DNA of 64,000 nt, taken from Chaetoceros tenuissimus. Lineage: Eukaryota > Bacillariophyta > Thalassiosirophyceae > Chaetocerotales > Chaetocerotaceae. This document shows, piece after piece, positions 42,101 through 53,278 of the stretch. Position 1 is the stretch's first letter, and the number at the start of each line of letters is the position of its first letter. The notes beneath the pieces are model-generated. The model ran no database searches, was not told the DNA's origin, and worked only from the letters and a program-made list of their open reading frames with translations. Where the stretch lies: assembly GCA_021927905.1 (NCBI GenBank), contig BLLK01000047.1:1674001-1738000 (forward strand), in the 5' to 3' direction. Both the position numbers and the translations under genes were made by a program.

Positions 42101-42478
42101 AGCGCAAAGGGCATTGCTTTATTCTATCAAGAACTCGGTAATGGGCATATTCTTAAACCAGAAACATTAGAAAAAGCAACAAAAATTTATGTTGTCGAGA
42201 AAAGTCTCCAAGAGTTACAAGGGCAGACATCAATAACAGGTGTGGCTCCAGAGGCACAAACAAATACTGCAACCAAATTTGGTCTTGGCTATCAACTCAT
42301 CACAATCGATGGTGCAAATTCACCTACTGCTTTTGGTCATGCAGGAGTAGGGGGGAGTATCGGGTTTCATCATAAGGAATCGAATACTTCTGTTGGTATT
42401 ATGTTTAATAAAGTTGGAACAAATAAACAACCGGCAAGAGAAATCATTCAAGTACTGTCGAAACATTTGTCGTGGTAA
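39144..42478 (+). CDS. ABC1/UbiB-type atypical kinase fused to a serine beta-lactamase-like domain
   Basis: Two exons: 39144-40531 and 40609-42478 (77-nt intron inside NGDPH), 1,085 aa. A membrane segment lies at about 105-135. The ABC1 kinase shows ASASIGQVHVG (alanine-rich loop), a KVVIKVQHP lysine, NGDPHAGN and LLDWGLAKR in place of DFG. The hallmark KxGQ reads KTAQ. The second half is a class C/LACTB-like fold: SVTK as the SxxK nucleophile motif (about 705), YLS as YxN-like, and HAGVGGS near the end. The same fusion is known in plants (At5g24810). ABC1 kinases regulate quinone and lipid metabolism in plastid or mitochondrion; the substrate of the hydrolase part is unknown. Confidence 0.93.
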
Positions 42479-42584
42479 CATTAGAAAGATGGTAGGATGG
42501 GAGGGAAACAAAAATGTTACATCAAGCAATACTTGTCATAAATTCAGTGTCTTTTTTAAATATAACGTTTTGTCTCAAATCATT

Positions 42585-44681
42585 TTATCTTAATTGTCCA
42601 ACTAAACTCCAAGTTCTGGCTTCGATAATGTCAACATCGACGAGTTTCCCTTTGAGTTCATCAATATTGCCATCAAAAAACACTTGACGATTTTGTCGGG
42701 TTCGTCCCATAACCTGGTCAGCATTTCTAGGATTTCTATCTTCTACTAGGACTTCAACAGTCTTTCCAACATATCTTTGACTCCTCTCCATGCCATGTTG
42801 AGCTGCCAGTCTCTGTACACGTTGTAAACGTTCTGCTTTGACGTCTTCAGGGATCTGCTTATCTTTCCAAACTGCTGCTTCTGTGTTTGGCCGAGGAGAA
42901 TAAGCAAAAGTATTCAAGTTGTCAAATTTTACCTCATTCATTAGATCCAGTGTTCTTTGGAACTGTTCCTCTGTTTCTCCAGGAAACCCAACAATGACAT
43001 CACCGCAAATTGAAGCATCTGGAGATTGCTCCTTGATCTTGTTTATTATTTTCATGTAGCTGTCAAATGTGTAGCCTCTTCGCATGTTCTTGAGGACCTC
43101 ATCATCTCCCGCTTGGAACGGCATGTGGAAGCACTCGCAGACTTTATCAAGAGTAGCAACCGCTTCAATCACTCTATCCGAAAAGTATCTAGGGTGACTT
43201 GTAACATAACGTATGCGTTGAATAGTATCATCTGGGATTGCATCATTCAAGTAATGAAGTAGATCTGCAAATGTCCTCTTTGGGGACAGATCTCTGCCAT
43301 ATGCATCAATGTTTTGTCCAAGTAATGTTATTTCCTTATACCCAGCCTCTGCTAACTCCATACATTCCTTCAGAATACTTTCCATAGGGCGAGATTGCTC
43401 AACTCCCCTCACACCAGGAACAACGCAATAAGTACAATGTTCGTTACAACCGTTGATAACATTCACCCATGCTCTCATGTCATGCCCACGCACTGGTCTT
43501 GACAAATCTTCACTCAACAGTGTAGGATCCGTGGCAACCACTTGATGGCCCCTCGAAACGTCATCAAGTAAATCCCCTAATCTACTCACATATTGTGGTC
43601 CCATGACTAAATCAACCTCTGGAACTCTCTTCAGTAAAGCTTCGCCTTCTTGTTGTGCAACGCATCCTGATACAATTAACGCTAGAGGCTCTCCACGTCT
43701 TTTTCTTGCTGCGAAAGGTCCAAGTGCATCATAAACCTTTTGCTCTGCATGATCTCTGATTGAGCATGTATTTAGAATCACAACATCAGCATTTCCCGGC
43801 TTCTCAGCAATCTGCAACTTGAGATTGTTTTCAAGGACACCAGCTAAACGTTCAGAATCTGCCACATTCATTTGGCATCCGCTTGTTGCAATATGATATG
43901 ACTTTGCAACATTTTCATCACTTTCATCATCATTTGCAAGCTCTGAAATTTTTGGTGCAACAGGAGTAATTCCCAAACCTTTGAGTTTCGATCTATCAGT
44001 GATTACCTTGTTTACTCCACGCTGTTTGAACTGAAGTGTCGAATCTTGTATTTCCATATCTTCCTTTGACTTTTCTTGATTGACATAGTCCAAAAGTAAA
44101 TCATCAATTCGACATAAATGAAACTTATCTCCATCACTATCACCAATTTTTAATACATCGCCTCCTTTTGGACGAGCTTTGAACAAATCTTCAATCACCT
44201 TTGGTGAAATAAGTTCAGAAACAACCTCATTTATCATAGGTTTACCAAGATTCGATGGGTGAAATGGGTTATCAATCCATCCAATTTTACCTGCCTCTTC
44301 TCTACTTTTACTGCATGCACTGATATCGCGTGCGAGTTTTCCAAACGGATCGAGTTTATCATTTTCATCTAGTCCAGATATATCTCCTCTCAGATACGTT
44401 TTCATGGCTATGTCACCCATTTCTTCTGTTTCTAAAAGTACATGACGAACAAACGCTCCTCTTACAAGGGTATCATATTGAGTGAATAATGCATCTTGAG
44501 CTTTTGTTGGGAACCACTTCTTTTTGCCCTGTGATTTATCTACAATTAGCGATTCAGGAGTACTATGTAGAGCAGACGATGATGTTTCAGAGAGCCTTGA
44601 TGGAGATGAAGAAGAAAAGGCCGATGCTTTTTCGCATGTGATGCAGAGACTCGCAAAAGCGACAATCTTCCACGATAGCAT
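42585..44681 (-). CDS. miaB: MiaB-type tRNA methylthiotransferase with parvulin-like N-terminus
   Basis: Single exon, 698 aa from ATG 44681. The leader [25 protein letters not shown] ends in an ASAF motif, so plastid. UPF0004 domain cysteines are in [23 protein letters not shown] and SGCVAQQEG. The radical-SAM triad is [11 protein letters not shown], and a TRAM domain ends the protein (about 630-698). MiaB adds a methylthio group to i6A37 of tRNA. Before it, about residues 40-220 ([49 protein letters not shown]) resemble a parvulin/PpiC prolyl isomerase. That N-terminal call is inference. Confidence 0.92.
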   Translation of the reverse strand: MLSWKIVAFASLCITCEKASAFSSSSPSRLSETSSSALHSTPESLIVDKSQGKKKWFPTKAQDALFTQYDTLVRGAFVRHVLLETEEMGDIAMKTYLRGDISGLDENDKLDPFGKLARDISACSKSREEAGKIGWIDNPFHPSNLGKPMINEVVSELISPKVIEDLFKARPKGGDVLKIGDSDGDKFHLCRIDDLLLDYVNQEKSKEDMEIQDSTLQFKQRGVNKVITDRSKLKGLGITPVAPKISELANDDESDENVAKSYHIATSGCQMNVADSERLAGVLENNLKLQIAEKPGNADVVILNTCSIRDHAEQKVYDALGPFAARKRRGEPLALIVSGCVAQQEGEALLKRVPEVDLVMGPQYVSRLGDLLDDVSRGHQVVATDPTLLSEDLSRPVRGHDMRAWVNVINGCNEHCTYCVVPGVRGVEQSRPMESILKECMELAEAGYKEITLLGQNIDAYGRDLSPKRTFADLLHYLNDAIPDDTIQRIRYVTSHPRYFSDRVIEAVATLDKVCECFHMPFQAGDDEVLKNMRRGYTFDSYMKIINKIKEQSPDASICGDVIVGFPGETEEQFQRTLDLMNEVKFDNLNTFAYSPRPNTEAAVWKDKQIPEDVKAERLQRVQRLAAQHGMERSQRYVGKTVEVLVEDRNPRNADQVMGRTRQNRQVFFDGNIDELKGKLVDVDIIEARTWSLVGQLR

Positions 44682-45079
44682 CGTTTCACAACTATGTATT
44701 ATATCGGAAAGAAGCAATGTTTGGATTACACTAGTTTGAATACATCAGATCATACATCCTTCATTGATGTCGAAGAAAAACAAAACGTGGTCAGTGTCAA
44801 AAATGGATGGACGTAAGTATTGGTAGGATATGGTCGGATCTACAAAGGTCTAGTAGAACGAATGAGCATAAATTTGTTGTACTTAAAAACATTCTACTCT
44901 GTTTGTTGTTTGGACGTTCACTGAACGCTTCAGGCTAAACGCTGAAGTAACCATATCTTTGTTCATCCCCATGCGAGCATGCTCTATTTATATTTTTGAA
45001 TTAATCAAATTGAATGGTTATTCCATACTCAAGAATTAAAAACTCTGATTAATGCGAAGTATTATGAAGATTGTGGAAG
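44682..45079. promoter_or_regulatory. Divergent promoter between miaB and the SAP-like gene
   Basis: A 398-nt head-to-head spacer with a perfect 13-bp dyad CGTTCACTGAACG at 44915-44927 and nearby ACGCTTCAG/CTGAAG words. No gene seen. Confidence 0.35.
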
Positions 45080-47169
45080 ATGGGAAGGTTACTGATATCA
45101 TTCGCCACAGTCATCTCAAGAATTGCACTTTTGATCCTATTCAAAGACAACCATGTCTTCACAGTTTCATCTTTCCATTTTCCTAGGACTATATCACAAC
45201 TATCAACTGCATCTCTTCGAGAAAGTATGATTCCAGGAATGAGAAAAAACATTGCGTCATATTCTAATCCTAGGAGATCGAGAAATGCAAATAGGCTGTG
45301 GATGACAGCATCAGATGAAGACAAGCCAAAACGATATGAAGACATGTCTATTACTGAATTACTGAATGAATTACAGAAGCAGGATATCAGAATTTCACCA
45401 ACTGCTTCACGTCAAGATTTGATCTGCATGTTAGCTGAGAAATCTAATAAGGAAAAAAGGAAAATGGAGGCATCAAACAGAAAACCTTCTACTCCTTCTA
45501 TGAACGCTGAAAGAAGACAAAGAAAATTAGGAGACGAGAGCTACGCCAAGACAAAAAGAGTTAGAAGACGACAACAAACCACTCAAGAAGAAATATATCT
45601 CAGAAAATCTAGGAAACCACAAAGAAGTATAAATAAGCGGCAACGCAGGAGGCAGCGGAATCAAAGTAACGATTCCGTTTTAGGAGATGCATTTCAAGAA
45701 ATTATACCCACTGCGCGTAAGGCACAGAATTGGAGTGTGAAAGCAGTAGATGGATTAGGTAAAGTTGTGCAAAGTAGCGCTGATGAATTAGGTGATAGAA
45801 TAAGTAGAATCAAAGAATCAAGTTGGGAAACTGAAGATGATGTTGATGAAGATGGGGTGAGGGAAGCTGATTGGTATTATGTATCGAAAGAAAAAGTCGA
45901 AACTGTGACGTCTGATGTATCGAAAAACAAAGGCAAAGCGAAACAATCAATGCAAAATGAAGAATTGGATCAAAAATATAGCAAACAGGCAAGACGAAGA
46001 CCAAGGAGACCCGGTAGAGTTAGAAGGGACAATGGACCCATAGATATTGAGAAAGAAGTGCAACGTATAAGTGACTTGGATGATACCAGTAATAGGAATC
46101 CGCTTTTACTTCCTCCAAAAATAGAAGGTGTCCAGTATTTTCCAAACTTGCATGACTCATCCTCAAACACCCAAGCAAGCAAACAAATTGAATTACCTCT
46201 TGAACCGATCAATGAAGCAAGAGACAAAATAGATGGCTCTCCTGAGACGTTACCAAAATCAAAGAGTAGAAATGCAGATAGATCCAGAATTAAAAAGAAA
46301 GCTTATACAGTATATCCAAGTGAAGATGAAAATTCTGATCTTGAGGAATTGTATGGCCAAGCAGCAGCTGATGCAATTGATAGCATTGGAGAATTTCTAG
46401 CTGATGTTGCAGGTGGTGATTTTGATGCATACAACAGAACAATGGATTCCAATAGAAATGATAGAGGTCCAAAAAGACGCAACAGAAGGGTAGTTAAAAG
46501 GCGATATTGGAAAGATAAGTTGGCTGAAAGGGTTGACTATGCTTTAGGTGTACATGAGGATGGCAAATATTACAAAAGTTGGGAGGAACAAATGCAAAAG
46601 GAAAGACAACGAGAGAGCAAAGGAAATGATCCCATTTCAATATTTTATGGCAATCAAAAGAAAAATAGGAATCCACGAAAACGAGAAGGACCGTTTTGGG
46701 AACAAGATGGAAATCTCATGGCTTTATTATTTGGGCGTGATTCTCAAGGGAAAAAAGTCCAATTTGATGTAAGTATGCCTTCTTAACATTTCGCCAATTA
46801 CATGATACATCTATTTGCTGACCAAGTTTTTAGAAATTGGTCGAGGGGGATTTCAGTGTCAGTCTCTTCGTAAAAACAGTCGTCAAGTCTTCAGTTGCTC
46901 TGACAGGTTACGTATGTCGATGGGCCTCGTGTCGGGGAGCTTTACCTCAGCCTATTGTAGTGTTTTTACTTGCTGCATCTGGGATCAGCGCACCGAGAAA
47001 AAGAAGATTGATGACAGTAGGATTCGCATTAATAGCCACAAGAGCAATTGCTGAAGCACTTCATGGATACATCTACGGAAATGAAGATTGGGATGATGAA
47101 GACTTGGTAAATCGTGGACAAACTGGATCCAGCTCTTCAAATTCGACGAAGAATGACCGTGGACTGTAG
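45080..47169 (+). CDS. Plastid/secretory precursor with SAP-like motif and C-terminal membrane part
   Basis: Two exons: 45080-46768 and 46834-47169 (65-nt GTAAGT...TAG intron, phase 0), 674 aa. The start MGRLLISFATVISRIALLILF is a hydrophobic leader. At about residues 90-122, MSITELLNELQKQDIRIS and SRQDLICMLAEK resemble a SAP helix pair, a fold that binds DNA or RNA. A long Arg/Lys-rich disordered region follows. Exon 2 adds VEGDFSVSLFVKTVVKSS and hydrophobic PIVVFLLAASGI, so the protein probably ends in or on a membrane. I know no whole-length family. Confidence 0.75.
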
Positions 47170-47553
47170 CACTTTGTTTACTGCTCAACGGTTTTCTTTC
47201 GGGCTTTTGGAATGATGTAATGAATTGAAGACGTTCTTGTTCTAATATTTATTTAATTTCTAAAGAATTCGGAGCAGAGACCAATAAAATCTCTGAATTG
47301 GCACTACTCGTAATACCCGTCATTGTAAAATTCGAATACGTTATTTCCAGCTAAACTGTCAGTGTCATGTTTTAAATAAGTCGTAGTATGAACTAGTCAC
47401 TTTCTATACTACGGCCCTCAGCACACCACAACCCACACTGAAAATCAGCCCTCATCCAAAATGCAAAATGCAGCGGCCACATGAAATTAACAATTAAAAC
47501 ACACAAGGTTTTTGTTCATAACATCTAACAGTCAAGAACAGGGACAGAACGGA
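47170..47553. other. Intergenic, no gene seen
   Basis: 3' UTR of the preceding gene and promoter of the next; CA-rich near 47415-47450. Confidence 0.3.
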
Positions 47554-49223
47554 ATGCTTAGACAAAAAGTTCAACAAAATGATTCGATGATAGATTCAAG
47601 TTCCACTGGCAAAAAGATACAGCTGAAAGTGCAAAAGCAAAGGAAATACATTTTTCACATCACCATAGTTGTAGTAGCAGTCTGCTATGTTGGCTCACTT
47701 TTCAATCATGAAAGAAGTAACTTTGAGGTCGAGAACGAAATAGTAAACATAAACAAAACTCCCACAACAGATCCCCAAAAAGAACAAACGAAATTTATTT
47801 CCTACAAAATTGTCAGAAATGAATCATGGAGGAGCTACATTCTGCAAAATTTGTATGCTCCCTACGTGGGACCTTGTAGAGCATCTGAATACAAACTAAC
47901 GGAGTCGTTTAAGCAGCCTGGTGTGATTGATTTCCATGCCTTGATTGATACAAATCTTCGTATCCTATACATTGGGGACTCAGTTGCGATGCAACATGCA
48001 CAAATGTTACAAGAAGCAAGCAAAATAAATGCAAGAAAAGTTGTTAGGAGTCTAGCCAAAGGACAAGGCCATGGAGAATTGGCTCATGTTGCAAGAACTG
48101 ATTATAATGGCATTGTTGCGGCATTAAGAATTAACCATTTTTTTATGGATAAAGGTAAAGATCTGCTTGATCCAAAAGAGCATCCACCAAATTTTGGTCC
48201 AGGTTGGTTCTCACGTGATGTCCAAGTATTAAGTGAAATGATTCATGAATGGAATGATAACTTAGCCTCCTTGCCCGATCCGTTTGAAAGCAAAGAGAAT
48301 ACTATACAGGGAAACTTTTCCTTTGAGGACAAGGATGAGTTATTTGATGTCCTTGTGTATCAATTATCAGTAAGTTCAACATGATATTATTTCTCGAAGA
48401 TGAGTACGTAATTGTGTCTAACGTATTTTGAACAAAGCCTGGTTGGTGGATGAACAAAAACAAAGAACAAGAAAGCATACAATTCCTGAAAGAATATTTT
48501 CATAACTCAATTCAATTCGGGTTTTCGTTCACAAAGGTCAAAACAATTATAGTACAAACGATTCCAGTAATGAACAATCTTGGATCATTGAGCGAAGCAA
48601 AAGAGATGAATGCATTTATAATCAAATATGCAAGAGATTTTAATTTGAATCAAACAGAAGCTGGAGATAATGATGCATATAGACGCATCTTGGTGCTAGA
48701 TTTGTTTGCCTATACCATTCACTTATTTTTACAAAATTCGCAAGATATTGGTAAATTCCCTCGTGAGGAAGGCAAGAATCTCCAGCGTAAACTTTTCAAT
48801 TGTGAAAGTTATGACGACTTTCTAGTTGAAGCAACGGCGATGGAAATGCTTATGAGTGATACGAAGAACTGCTATCTTGGTGGATGTCGAAGAAAAGGTT
48901 TCGTTTGTGCCGATTCGAACTGTAAAACCAAATCTGCTATCACAAAAGATGGAATGCATCACTGTAATTCCCAAGTTGGAGGTAGAATCAATACCGCAAC
49001 AGCATGTTTACTCAAATGCAGATATTCTGGCGATGGAAAAGTCAATGATATCCATTCTCTCACAGAGTGTGAAATGAAATGCAACAAGCTGTACATGTCC
49101 CTTGATGTTGTTGATTGGAAAGATGCACGACCTATCTCTATGAACTGGCAAGCTATAGATTTATTGGGTAGGAAAAACATAACAAGAAGTGTTGACAGTG
49201 TGGCATATTCATATGAAAATTGA
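47554..49223 (+). CDS. Type II membrane protein with GDS motif, PC-esterase-like
   Basis: Two exons: 47554-48369 and 48438-49223 (68-nt intron, phase 0), 533 aa. One membrane anchor (IFHITIVVVAVCYVGSLF, about 32-50) with a short basic cytosolic tail fits a Golgi type II protein. The motif LRILYIGDSVAMQHAQ (about residue 140) resembles the GDS nucleophile block of SGNH/PC-esterase (TBL, Cas1p-like) polysaccharide acyltransferases. The C-terminal 110 residues are cysteine-rich (CYLGGCRRKGFVCADSNC, then CLLKC and CEMKC), perhaps a disulfide module. The usual DxxH partner was not found by eye. The gene is followed by a glycosyltransferase on the same strand. Confidence 0.68.
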
Positions 49224-49458
49224 GGAAATGGAAAGGTAGAATCATTTCAGGATGTCGTTGGTGATATTATTAGTCTCATGGAGACAATCGAGCGCGAATA
49301 GAAATCCGGAGTAATTGACAAGGGTCATTTCATTGAATGACACAAGATTTACGAATGTTATGCTAGTTATGACCACACACAACTTTTGTAGAATAACACT
49401 TTCAAAGGACCGGAATAAGTAAAACCAATTCATAGAAAGAGAAAAGGATTTTTTACAT

Positions 49459-50686
49459 ATGTATTATCGTATGCAAGATTCGAGGGGTGCTTCTAATAGT
49501 AGGTGCCTAATGTTGAAAGGGTGTGCATTCGCAGCTATTTTACATCTTTTCTTCACTACAATCAGCACTGTCATAATCAAGGAAAAACATACACAGGATG
49601 TATTCGACATTAAACTAATACGTGAGAGAAAAGATGAGGATTTAGAGTTTGCTGCCAAGTGGCATACTCCTGTCATGTCAACATTCTGGGAGCCAGTTCC
49701 TGGTGGCTGTTGTGGAGCAAGTGAGGAAGGTCACAATAAACTCATTGCTACATGGAAATCGTCATGGGAAAAGAGAGGTTGGGAAACAAGGATACTGACA
49801 CTAGATGACGCTATGAGGCATCCAGATTTTGATAAGCTTGAAGGAATACTACAGCAATTAGAGGTAAATGATTACAATAGGCGGTGTTTCTACAGGTGGT
49901 TAGCAATGAGTGTAGTTGGAGGAGGTAAGATGGGATATTTTATAATATTGTTTTACATAACATATTTATTCGCCTTATATTCAATGAATTCGAATGCAAC
50001 AGGCTGGATGAGTGACTACGATACCTTCCCGTTGCGGAAAATCGAAGCAGAGGTAGGAGCAAGGCTTGGAAGAAACGGAAAATTTACATCTTTCGAAGGT
50101 ACGTGTTATATCTTGGATGATGGAAATGCTCGTATCAATCATATTGACGTCACTCTGATTTTATTCTTGAAGGCCATGTCCCATGTCTCATTTCTGCAAA
50201 TGCTGATGAATGGGAAAAAATAGCACAGGAAATGATTAAAAGGCTATCAAAACGGACGGTAGAAGATGGTTTCACATCTGATATGGTAAGTACTGTGAAG
50301 ATATCTTTTCTGTGAACAAGACAATACTCTGACTATGATGTAACGAACCTCTTCATTGTATGTAGCTCATTTTATTAGACATCAAGGAAAGTATGGGGAA
50401 AAGAGCTGGAAGGTTTGGGTCAAATCTTATCACAAATCTTGATACAACTTACAAGAGAATAAAAGATTATAGCAACAGAAAGGTAAATTGTGGTGCTCTA
50501 GAGAACAAAATCGCAGTACATTTTTCACATGGATCTGTGAAGAAAGCGATTGACCATGGGCAATACCCCATTAAAATTAATGCTGGAGACTATGATGCTG
50601 CCACAGAGGTCAGAGCAGATGCTGCACGTTTGTTTTTGGACGACTATCATCAACAGTGCGAAATGGCCGACAAGAAGTCAAAGTAG
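49459..50686 (+). CDS. DXD-type glycosyltransferase, Golgi
   Basis: Four exons: 49459-49924, 50003-50098, 50173-50285 and 50366-50686, with introns of 78, 74 and 80 nt; 331 aa and all phases agree. A membrane anchor is at about 22-40 (FAAILHLFFTTISTVII). The catalytic block is NRRCFYRWLAMSVVGGGWM followed by SDYDTFPL, where D-x-D-like SDYD should bind metal and the sugar nucleotide, as in GT32-type transferases. The upstream WKSSWEKRGWETRILTLDDA fits the same fold. The substrate is unknown. The tandem order with the esterase-like gene hints at a joint role in wall or mucilage glycans. Confidence 0.78.
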
Positions 50687-50784
50687 ACTCATTTTGATAT
50701 GTCATTAATTCTAGTTTTACTATCTTTCTATTTCTGTCTTTCTATTTCGTTTGTTGTTTTTGGTACATAAGTCTTGGTATAAGT

Positions 50785-51978
50785 TTACAATTTATTCCAG
50801 TTTTCACCGTAATCGTTCTGCAAAGAACAGCTCACGTTTGAGCATCTCCTTACGAATCTTCGAGGTAGTCGATTTGCTAAGAAACTAACAAATCGAGGCG
50901 ATCCGGGGATTGCAAAGAAAATTCTTGGTAAGAGAGGTATGTTCAAGGTCCAACCTACCCAGAATAACAAGACATCTAAATTTGCGCTAGTTCCTAAATT
51001 GAGATATCCTCTTGCAAATAACCGATCAATATGCGGAGTTATCTTTGAAATGCGATTATGTTTCAATAATTTTGGAATATGTGGTCTCAACAAAGGCAAA
51101 TGAGGACCTACTATATCAAGTCTTGAGATGTAAAAATCAAGGAAGGGTAGCAGCTGTTCCGCTAATGCATATCGATCATTTTCATCGACATCATCGTCTG
51201 CTTCAGCATACAACAGTAGCTCATCAATGTGTTTGAGGAGAAGTCCTGTATAAGGAGCTAGAGTATCGACATTTTCTAGAATCCATGGAAAATGAGGTTC
51301 AATATCATCAAATCGTTCAAGGACCTGATCTAAATATGGCTCAATCGAATTCAAATGCTGTTTATTATTCAAAACCTTTTCAAGAATTGGATATACGTGC
51401 ACCTCTAGTTTGTCAAGTCGTGCATATATCGCTGGAAGGTGCGGAATAAGAGATGGAGTATTAGGATCTGCTAAATGAAGCAGACGATCTGGATTACGCG
51501 CTAAATCATCGAGAATTCTGACCCCTGAATAAGTTTGGGAGGCTACGTATTCTTCAACACTGCTGTATTTTTGATTGTTCTTCCCAATCTTTGACTTGAC
51601 CCGATCCAACTGTCTGAAGAATACCTCGGCACTATTTGAAAAGGTCTCTTTTGCTTTATCAGCAGTACGCATTATGTAATTCATTGGGTCCTCTAAAATT
51701 CCATTTTCATTTTGAGGAGAGGTGCAACATGTAATTTCTCTTTCTAGTTGTTGCAATTCCATCTGCTTCTTGAGAATTGATTGTCTCAACACTGCTGCTC
51801 TTGCAATCATCTCATCTCTATTTCTACTGATAGCTATGTCTTGACTCTCCTCAACTTGAACTTTATTTACTTCAGCAGCATGAAGTCTTGTTCTCCTAAT
51901 GGGCCGTAGACTTAAAGCGTCAACATTGTTCAAGATGAGAAGGCTTACTACGAAAATATTGACAGAAGACCACTTCAT
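50785..51978 (-). CDS. Secretory or plastid precursor with PH-type helical repeats, unknown
   Basis: Single exon, 397 aa. I start at ATG 51978 (MKWSSVNIFVVSLLILNNVDALSLRP), a clear signal peptide. A coiled coil covers about 55-85 (AAVLRQSILKKQMELQQLE). Residues about 165-340 hold a run of short helical repeats of the form LxPHLPxLxxxLDxL: LIPHLPAIYARLDKLEVHV, IEPHFPWILENVDTL, VGPHLPLLRPHIPKLL and ITPHIDRL. These suggest an extended amphipathic array, perhaps lying on a membrane. The C-terminus has a hydrophobic stretch VLLFWVGWTLNIPLLPRIFF. No family recognised. Confidence 0.75.
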   Translation of the reverse strand: MKWSSVNIFVVSLLILNNVDALSLRPIRRTRLHAAEVNKVQVEESQDIAISRNRDEMIARAAVLRQSILKKQMELQQLEREITCCTSPQNENGILEDPMNYIMRTADKAKETFSNSAEVFFRQLDRVKSKIGKNNQKYSSVEEYVASQTYSGVRILDDLARNPDRLLHLADPNTPSLIPHLPAIYARLDKLEVHVYPILEKVLNNKQHLNSIEPYLDQVLERFDDIEPHFPWILENVDTLAPYTGLLLKHIDELLLYAEADDDVDENDRYALAEQLLPFLDFYISRLDIVGPHLPLLRPHIPKLLKHNRISKITPHIDRLFARGYLNLGTSANLDVLLFWVGWTLNIPLLPRIFFAIPGSPRFVSFLANRLPRRFVRRCSNVSCSLQNDYGENWNKL

Positions 51979-52343
51979 GCCTTTTATCACAGCTAAAAAG
52001 AAAAAAATGCAGTACTATTGGATGTTCAGATGTGTACAAATGGTGCGAATGATAGGTAAGCATGTGAAATGCTTTTGTTGAAGAGAGCGGGAGAACGGGA
52101 GAAGAGAAAGCCTTCATCACGATGTATCTGCGACGTACTACGGTACGTATTGTGTGTCTTTTTTGAAAAAAGGCCTGGATTGCCGTTTTGACACCAAAAC
52201 TCAATGAAAATTTGAAGACCCGGAAGTTCATATCGTCATTGTATTATCATTTTTAAAATTAATAAATTTCTTGTTACAGGTTGCAGTTACATGGTAATTG
52301 CAGTATGTGAACAATTGCATATATACTCCCTATTCTTTTTTAC
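51979..52343. other. Intergenic, no gene seen
   Basis: Promoter of the helical-repeat gene and 3' side of the lumenal gene. No supported feature. Confidence 0.3.
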
Positions 52344-53000
52344 TTATTCGATAAAAGATGCTTGAAAAGAACCAACTTTTTTGAATGGTCCACTACCCCT
52401 GGCTCCAATTTCTGCACGTCCTGTGGCAATGGAACCTTCCATTATTCGTTACGGACCACCGGCAGAGTCTAATTTGCCCTGAAAAATAAGGACATCATCT
52501 TGGTCATATTCATCCAATGTAAACGTTAATGTCACTATAGTATCAGTCCCTTTGGGCGAAACGTATTTCCAAGGCACAGCTCCAACAGCTATGACCTCTC
52601 CATCCTCTGACCTTAATTCCACTTCACCATTTTTAAGAAAGACCAATATTCCTCTTTCTACACCTTTCGTTGCTTCATAGCTCCACTTTCCTATAAAAGC
52701 ATTTGCACCAGTCAATTTTTCAAAGCGTCCAATGAGTGGAACGCTATTCAAATCTGCTTTTGTTTCAGTCGGGTTACAGATAACTAACATGGAAGCGATA
52801 TTTGTTGCAAATATATTCCTCATGAAATTCCTCCGTTGTATATTGATATCATTATTGCTTTCATTTGCTGGTGGAAGTTCTACTGAAGATCTTTTCATGG
52901 ATGTCAATCTCATATCATGAGTTGATGGTTTCGATCCAATGATGAGTCCATTTGCTCGACAAAAGAAAAGAAACAAAATTGAAATTACAGCCACTCTCAT
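52344..53000 (-). CDS. Thylakoid-lumen-type protein interrupted by one in-frame TAA
   Basis: ATG at 53000. Residues 1-20 (RVAVISILFLFFCRANG) are a signal peptide. A twin-arginine second leader follows (NIQRRNFMRNIFATNIASM ... TETKADLN), typical of Tat import into the thylakoid lumen. The mature part (FIGKWSYEATKGVERGILVF ... DDVLIFQGKLDSAGGP) stops at TAA, 52449-52451, giving 183 aa. Directly after, in the same frame, 34 more codons read RIMEGSIATGRAEIGARGSG and PFKKVGSFQASFIE to a second TAA at 52344. This tail looks like the natural end of the domain. I cannot tell a real nonsense allele, an assembly error or read-through apart. The function is unknown. Confidence 0.68.
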
Positions 53001-53278
53001 TCTATTTGAAAAGCTGATTCTAGTCTAGCAAGAAGTAGATAATGTGTACTACTTAGTTACTAATGGAATAGACTGTGTATTGTAAAACAAAAAGATACGA
53101 AGGATATAACGCATAATAACGGCTATATCTAAATGACGTTTGTAGTATCTTCATCTTTTGTGGAAAACTACACCATCATCATCTCAGTCATCAGAGCAAC
53201 TGCACTCCACTTTTCACAATCCAAAATAGTTCAAGTATTTGGAATTTGGATTAGGCATCATATATCTCTGACACAACG

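Noticed and set aside
52444-52456. A tiny intron removing the in-frame TAA of the lumenal gene
   Set aside because: The only GT-AG option (GTAACG to CACAG) is 32 nt and shifts the frame into a stop soon after.
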